DNA from: Sphingomonas sp. RIT328
GTDB taxonomy: Bacteria > Pseudomonadota > Alphaproteobacteria > Sphingomonadales > Sphingomonadaceae
Length of the DNA: 64,000 bases
Reading direction: 5' to 3'
Assembly: GCF_000632225.1 (NCBI RefSeq)
Contig: NZ_JFYV01000045.1
Span: 62,001-126,000 of the forward strand
The position numbers and the translations under genes are program-made. Shown piece after piece: positions 60,000 to 64,000 of the stretch. The stretch's first letter is position 1. Each line of letters starts with the position of its first letter. The notes under the pieces were generated by a model. It was given only the letters and a program-made list of their open reading frames with translations. It was not told where the DNA came from and did no database searches.

Positions 60000-62541
60000 T
60001 CGCGCACCGGCCCCGCGCGCCGCCACAATCCTGCACCTGCATGCCCTGACGCGCCGCCGCGTCATGACGACGTGCGCATTCGTCGCCGGGGCGACGGTCG
60101 TCCCGGGTGCGCCGGCGTCCGCCGCAGCGGTACCCCAAAGCGAGGCTCCGTTGGTCCCGGGTCGGAGCAAGCGGGAGCAACTGCTGTTCGACAGGGGCTG
60201 GCAGTTCGCGCTTGGGCATGGCTCCGATCCCGCCCGCGACTTCGGCTTCGGCTTCGGGCAGGCCGGCTTCTCGAAGACGGGCGACTTCGACTTCGCTCAG
60301 GTCGGCTTCGACGTGAAGGGCTGGCGGTCGCTCGATCTGCCGCACGACTGGGCCGTCGAACTGCCCTTCGTCCGCGACGAGCAGGGCAGCGGCGATAACC
60401 AGCTTCGCTCGCACGGCTTCAAGCCGCTCGGACGACGCTATCCCGAGACGAGCGTCGGCTGGTATCGTCGCGAGTTCGAGATACCGGCGCACGACCGGGG
60501 CCGGCGGATCTGGATCGAGTTCGACGGCGCGTTCCGGGATGCGATCGTCTTCGTCAACGGCTGCTTCATCGGGCGGCATGGGGACGGTTACACGTCGTTC
60601 CGCTTCGATCTGACCGACTTCCTCCGATATGGGGCGAGCAATGCGATCGCGGTGCGGGTCGATGCCAGCTACGGCGACGGCTGGTTCTACGAAGGGGCCG
60701 GCATCTACCGCCACGTCTGGCTGCTGAAGACCGACGCGGTACACCTGACCCGCTGGGACAGTGTCGTCCGCACGACGCTGTCCCACGACGCGGCAGAGCT
60801 GGCGCTGTCGGCCAGCGTCGAAAACCACAGCCAGCAGCCGGTGGCGGCGCGGTTGCGCTGGATCGTCCGCGACGGGTCGGGCACGACGGTGGCGACGGCC
60901 TCGACGCCCGTTCGAAGTGTCGCGCCGGGTGCGCAGTGCGCGTTCCAGGCCGCTACGGTGATCCGCAACCCGGAGTTGTGGGCGCCCGGCCACCCTGCCT
61001 TGTACACGGCGACGGTCAGGGTGGAGGACGACACCGCCATCCTCGACGACGAGGTCGTGACGTTCGGCGTGCGCACGACGCGCTTCACGGCCGACAAGGG
61101 GTTCTTCCTCAACGACCGCCCGCTCAAGATCCAGGGGATGTGCAACCATCAGGATCATGCCGGCGTCGGCGTCGCTTTGCCCGACCGATTGCAGGCCTTC
61201 CGGCTCGAGGTTATGCAGAGGATGGGGTGCAATGCGATCCGCTCGGCGCACAACATGCCGACCCCCGAACTGGTCGAGGCGTGTGATCGAATGGGACTGA
61301 TGCTGGTGCCCGAGGCCCGGTGGATGAGCGCGTCGCAGGAGGGGCTTGCCCAGCTCGAGACCATGGTGCGCCGCTACCGCAACGCGCCGTCGGTGATCCT
61401 GTGGTCGATCGGCAACGAGGAGAACACGCTGCAGGGCAAGTCGGCGGTGCTCGGGGCGCAGATCGCGCAGACGATGGTCACCAGCTGTCATGCGCTCGAT
61501 CCGACCCGCATGGTGACCGCGGCGGTCAATGCGGACAACGAGACGGGGCCATCCGCCGCCGTCGACGTCATCGGCTTCAACTATCATCGCGAATTCCCGG
61601 ACGCCTTCCACGCCCGCCATCCGGGCAGGCCGGTGATCGCCACCGAGGATGCCAGCGACGTGGCCACCCGCGGCGAATATGCGTTCGACAAGAACCGGAA
61701 CGTCGTCAGCAATTTCGACGGCAAGGAACCCTGGGACAAATCCCCGGAACATTGGTGGCAATTCTACGCCGGGCGGGATTGGGCGGCGGGCGGCTTCGCC
61801 TGGACCGGGTTCGATTACCGCGGCGAACCCTCGCCATTCGGTTGGCCCTCGGTCAGTTCTAACTTCGGCGTGGTCGACCTGTGCGGCTTCCCCAAGGACT
61901 ATTTCCACTATTATCGGGCGTGGTGGAACGCGTCGCCTGCGCTGCATCTGTTCCCGCACTGGACCTGGCCGGGCAGGGAGGGTGAGCAGATGCCGGTCTG
62001 GGTCTATTCCAACCTCGATGAGATCGAGCTGGTGCTGAATGGAACGAGCCTGGGCATCAAGCGCGTGCCGCATCTCGGGCACGTCGCCTGGAGCGTGGCT
62101 TACGAACCCGGCGTGATCGAGGCGCGGGGGCGGCGGGGCGGCAAGACCATCATGGTCGAGCGACGCGTCACGACCGGACCCGCGCGCTCCCTTCGCTTGA
62201 CGTGCGACCGGAGCAGCATCAGCGCCGATGGCGAGGACGTCACGGTCATCACCGCCGAATGCCTCGACCATCGCGGGCGGCATATCGACATCGCGCAGGA
62301 CGTGATCCACTTTCGGGTGAGCGGCGCGGGCACGCTGCTCGGGACCGGCAACGGCGATCCGAATTCGCACAATAGCGGCAAGCAAAGCGATCAGGCGCTG
62401 TTCAACGGGCTGGCCCAGGCGATCGTCCAGTCGAACGGCGCTCGCGGCAGCATCGTCGTCGAAGCTTCGACACCCGGCGCCATCCTCCCCGCCCGGCTTG
62501 GCGTCCGCACCGTACCCGCTAGACTGCGCCCCCAGCTATGA
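59992..62541 (+). CDS. GH2-family beta-galactosidase, Tat-type signal
   Basis: This 849-residue protein has a TTG start overlapping the fucosidase stop. The N-terminus carries a Tat-like run (residues 20-25, TRRRVM) and a hydrophobic segment. The family jelly-roll opens with DLPHDWAVELPFV, the barrel has the acid/base Glu in WSIGNEENT, and the nucleophile Glu is in VIATEDASD. A C-terminal Ig-like/DUF4982-type region follows. It cleaves beta-galactosides (other GH2 specificities such as glucuronidase cannot be excluded). Confidence 0.9.
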   Translation: MPDRAPAPRAATILHLHALTRRRVMTTCAFVAGATVVPGAPASAAAVPQSEAPLVPGRSKREQLLFDRGWQFALGHGSDPARDFGFGFGQAGFSKTGDFDFAQVGFDVKGWRSLDLPHDWAVELPFVRDEQGSGDNQLRSHGFKPLGRRYPETSVGWYRREFEIPAHDRGRRIWIEFDGAFRDAIVFVNGCFIGRHGDGYTSFRFDLTDFLRYGASNAIAVRVDASYGDGWFYEGAGIYRHVWLLKTDAVHLTRWDSVVRTTLSHDAAELALSASVENHSQQPVAARLRWIVRDGSGTTVATASTPVRSVAPGAQCAFQAATVIRNPELWAPGHPALYTATVRVEDDTAILDDEVVTFGVRTTRFTADKGFFLNDRPLKIQGMCNHQDHAGVGVALPDRLQAFRLEVMQRMGCNAIRSAHNMPTPELVEACDRMGLMLVPEARWMSASQEGLAQLETMVRRYRNAPSVILWSIGNEENTLQGKSAVLGAQIAQTMVTSCHALDPTRMVTAAVNADNETGPSAAVDVIGFNYHREFPDAFHARHPGRPVIATEDASDVATRGEYAFDKNRNVVSNFDGKEPWDKSPEHWWQFYAGRDWAAGGFAWTGFDYRGEPSPFGWPSVSSNFGVVDLCGFPKDYFHYYRAWWNASPALHLFPHWTWPGREGEQMPVWVYSNLDEIELVLNGTSLGIKRVPHLGHVAWSVAYEPGVIEARGRRGGKTIMVERRVTTGPARSLRLTCDRSSISADGEDVTVITAECLDHRGRHIDIAQDVIHFRVSGAGTLLGTGNGDPNSHNSGKQSDQALFNGLAQAIVQSNGARGSIVVEASTPGAILPARLGVRTVPARLRPQL

Positions 62542-62599
62542 CGGCGACGATCGGCGGCGGCACCGCCGTCGATCACCGGATGGCGACGAGGGAGCTGTA

Positions 62600-63628
62600 A
62601 TGACGGTGACGGAGCCGGATCGCCGACATCTGCTGACCGGCCTGGGCCTGTTGTCGCTGACGGCGGCGGCGGCACCATGGCGCGCCCTCGCCGCCGCCGC
62701 AATATCCCCGGTGCCGCGGGCGCGCGTCATCATCGACAACGACTTCTCCGGCGACCCCGACGGGCTGTTCCAGCTCGCGCATCACCTCCTCTCGCCGTCT
62801 GTCGCAGTTCCGTTCGTAATCGGCTCGCACATCCACGCCGGCGACTTCCTCGATGGCTCCCCGACGCAGGGCGACAATGCGGCGGCGCGCGCGCGGACGC
62901 TGATCGCGATGATCGGGAGCGGTCATCATCCGCCGGTATTGGCGGGGCGCAACACCGCTCCTCCGCCCGGCGCACCACCGCAGGCGACCGCGATCACCCG
63001 GCGGATCCTCGCCGAGGCATGGCGAAGCGATACCAAGCTACCGCTCGTCTATGCGGCGGGTGCGGGCCTGACCGAACTGGCGGAGGCGGTGCGGATCGAC
63101 CCGGCGATCGGTCCGCGCATCCGTCTCGTCTGGATCGGTGGGCGGGAGTGGCCCGATCTCACCGGCGGCGTGCCGTGGCGTCGTGACGCCGAATACAATA
63201 TGACGATCGACGGGGCTGCCGCGCGCACGCTCTTCAACGACAGCACGGTCGAGATCTGGCAGGTGCCGCGCAACGTCTACCGCCAGATGCTCGTCTCGAT
63301 GGCGGAGTTGCGCGCAGCGCTGCGGCCCGCCGGGGCGGTGGGAGCGTTTCTGCTCGACGCGCTCGAGCAGGTTCGCAGGCACCAGGACGACCGGCTGGGC
63401 GAGACGTACATCCTGGGGGATAGTCCACTGGTCACGCTGACCGCGCTGCTCTCGTCATTCGAGCCCGACGCCTCCTCGAGCGACTACGTCATCCGGCCTA
63501 CGCCGATCTTGAACGAGGATGGCAGCTATACGCGACGAGCCGAAGCCCGCCCTATGCGCGTCTACCGCAGCATCGACGCCAGACTCACCTTTGGTGATTT
63601 GTTCGCCAAACTCGCGATCCATCGATGA
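62600..63628 (+). CDS. Nucleoside-hydrolase-like protein, Tat-type signal
   Basis: This protein of about 342 residues starts at ATG 62600, with GAGGGAGC upstream. A Tat-like DRRHLLTGLGLLSL signal precedes the inosine-uridine hydrolase metal motif DNDFSGDPDG (residues 46-55), which holds the calcium ion. Such exported members turn up in glycan loci, where they probably act on ribosyl- or other N/O-glycosides. It follows GH2 by 58 nt, on the same strand. Confidence 0.85.
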   Translation: MTVTEPDRRHLLTGLGLLSLTAAAAPWRALAAAAISPVPRARVIIDNDFSGDPDGLFQLAHHLLSPSVAVPFVIGSHIHAGDFLDGSPTQGDNAAARARTLIAMIGSGHHPPVLAGRNTAPPPGAPPQATAITRRILAEAWRSDTKLPLVYAAGAGLTELAEAVRIDPAIGPRIRLVWIGGREWPDLTGGVPWRRDAEYNMTIDGAAARTLFNDSTVEIWQVPRNVYRQMLVSMAELRAALRPAGAVGAFLLDALEQVRRHQDDRLGETYILGDSPLVTLTALLSSFEPDASSSDYVIRPTPILNEDGSYTRRAEARPMRVYRSIDARLTFGDLFAKLAIHR

Positions 63629-63856
63629 TCATACTTCTATTTCCACAATGTCGAACGTCAGCGTCTTACGGCTACAGCTTTGATCGTCAGCAACCTCCTG
63701 CATATGCTACGCGTTGCTGCAACCGCTTGCGAGGATCGCCTCGCGATTGCCTCGCAGGGCCGCCGAGATGGGGAGATTGCCGCCTATAAGCTTTCAGGAC
63801 AGGATGCATGGCATGTCGATTTGAACGCGACCGCTGATTCGAACGAGGACGGTGCT

Positions 63857-64000
63857 TTGAGATTTCTTGCGATTTTAGCACTGCTTGCTTCGCCCGGGAC
63901 AGCGCATCGAAGCAATCATCCGCCGAAGGGGTCGACAGAACAGCGCGCGCTGTTTGAGAAAGGACAGGCGGGACAGAGCGATTTCGAGCAACGGCTTTTC
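63857..64000 (+). CDS. Possible secreted protein, truncated by the window edge
   Basis: A TTG at 63857 with GAGGA upstream starts MRFLAILALLASPGTAH, a likely signal peptide, and the frame stays open to the edge. The same frame is open back to 63,630 and reads plausibly (RLAIASQGRRDGEIAAYKLS), so the true start may be earlier, for example ATG 63704. No family can be named from this fragment. Confidence 0.35.
   Translation, partial: MRFLAILALLASPGTAHRSNHPPKGSTEQRALFEKGQAGQSDFEQRLF

Noticed and set aside
59824..62385. 853-codon minus-strand frame opposite the GH2 gene
   Set aside because: Antisense shadow caused by high GC; no domain, and the GH2 frame is complete.
1..64000. CRISPR array
   Set aside because: No regularly spaced direct repeats were seen and no cas genes are present.

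Overview
The window comes from a high-GC alphaproteobacterium, most likely a sphingomonad (Sphingomonas or a close relative). This rests on three TonB-dependent receptors, a TonB-receptor/tryptophan-halogenase-like pair, a glycoside hydrolase locus with Tat-type signals, and overall gene style. The species cannot be named from the sequence alone.

Positions 1 to about 26,200 are an accessory, island-like region. It starts at the edge with a possible transposase fragment, followed by an ArsR-type regulator, a translationally coupled pair (hypothetical protein plus DEDDh exonuclease) and a small hypothetical gene. A dense biological-conflict region follows: a 64-residue basic protein plus papain-like protease with an XRE regulator; an HNH-type protein; a patatin-like lipase; a minus-strand cluster of SLOG, TIR, caspase, TIR and TIR genes; a plus-strand run of LuxR-HTH/TM protein, small proteins, RadC/JAB, winged helix, ComEC-like metallo-beta-lactamase and BON-CHAT protease; a convergent HTH / AAA ATPase / subtilase operon; and, after about 1.9 kb of decayed sequence, a winged-helix gene, a frameshifted membrane-protein gene and a PD-(D/E)XK nuclease. 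Four unrelated protease folds (papain-like, caspase, CHAT, subtilase) lie within about 16 kb. The TIR-a and caspase genes overlap by one base. This pair matches the layout of TIR/caspase-like (type IV Thoeris) immunity, but with two extra TIR genes and a standalone SLOG gene, and it is the strongest candidate for an unusual system here.

Positions 26,171 to 27,470 form a nearly gene-free junction with a perfect 10-bp inverted repeat. From 27,471 on the genes look chromosomal and catabolic. Positions 27.5 to 34.5 kb hold two SDRs with a divergent LysR, an EthD-domain protein, an epoxide-hydrolase-like enzyme, and an MFS exporter divergent from a TetR regulator with two matching operator-like sites.

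Positions 34.7 to 44.0 kb hold a minus-strand operon of two M20 amidohydrolases, an alpha-oxoamine-synthase-like PLP enzyme, a cupin, a GNAT, a DUF3100 membrane protein and a TonB receptor. It faces an AraC regulator and is tightly overlapped (ATGA/TGATG). Positions 44.1 to 46.6 kb hold a TonB receptor and a Met/His-rich DUF2946 protein, possibly for copper.

Positions 46.8 to 63.6 kb are a polysaccharide-utilisation locus aimed at a fucose- and galactose-bearing glycan: a beta-helix/PDZ enzyme, GH42, an IclR regulator, a zinc alcohol dehydrogenase, a tryptophan-halogenase-like protein, a large TonB receptor, GH29, GH2 and a nucleoside-hydrolase-like protein. The window ends inside a possible further reading frame.
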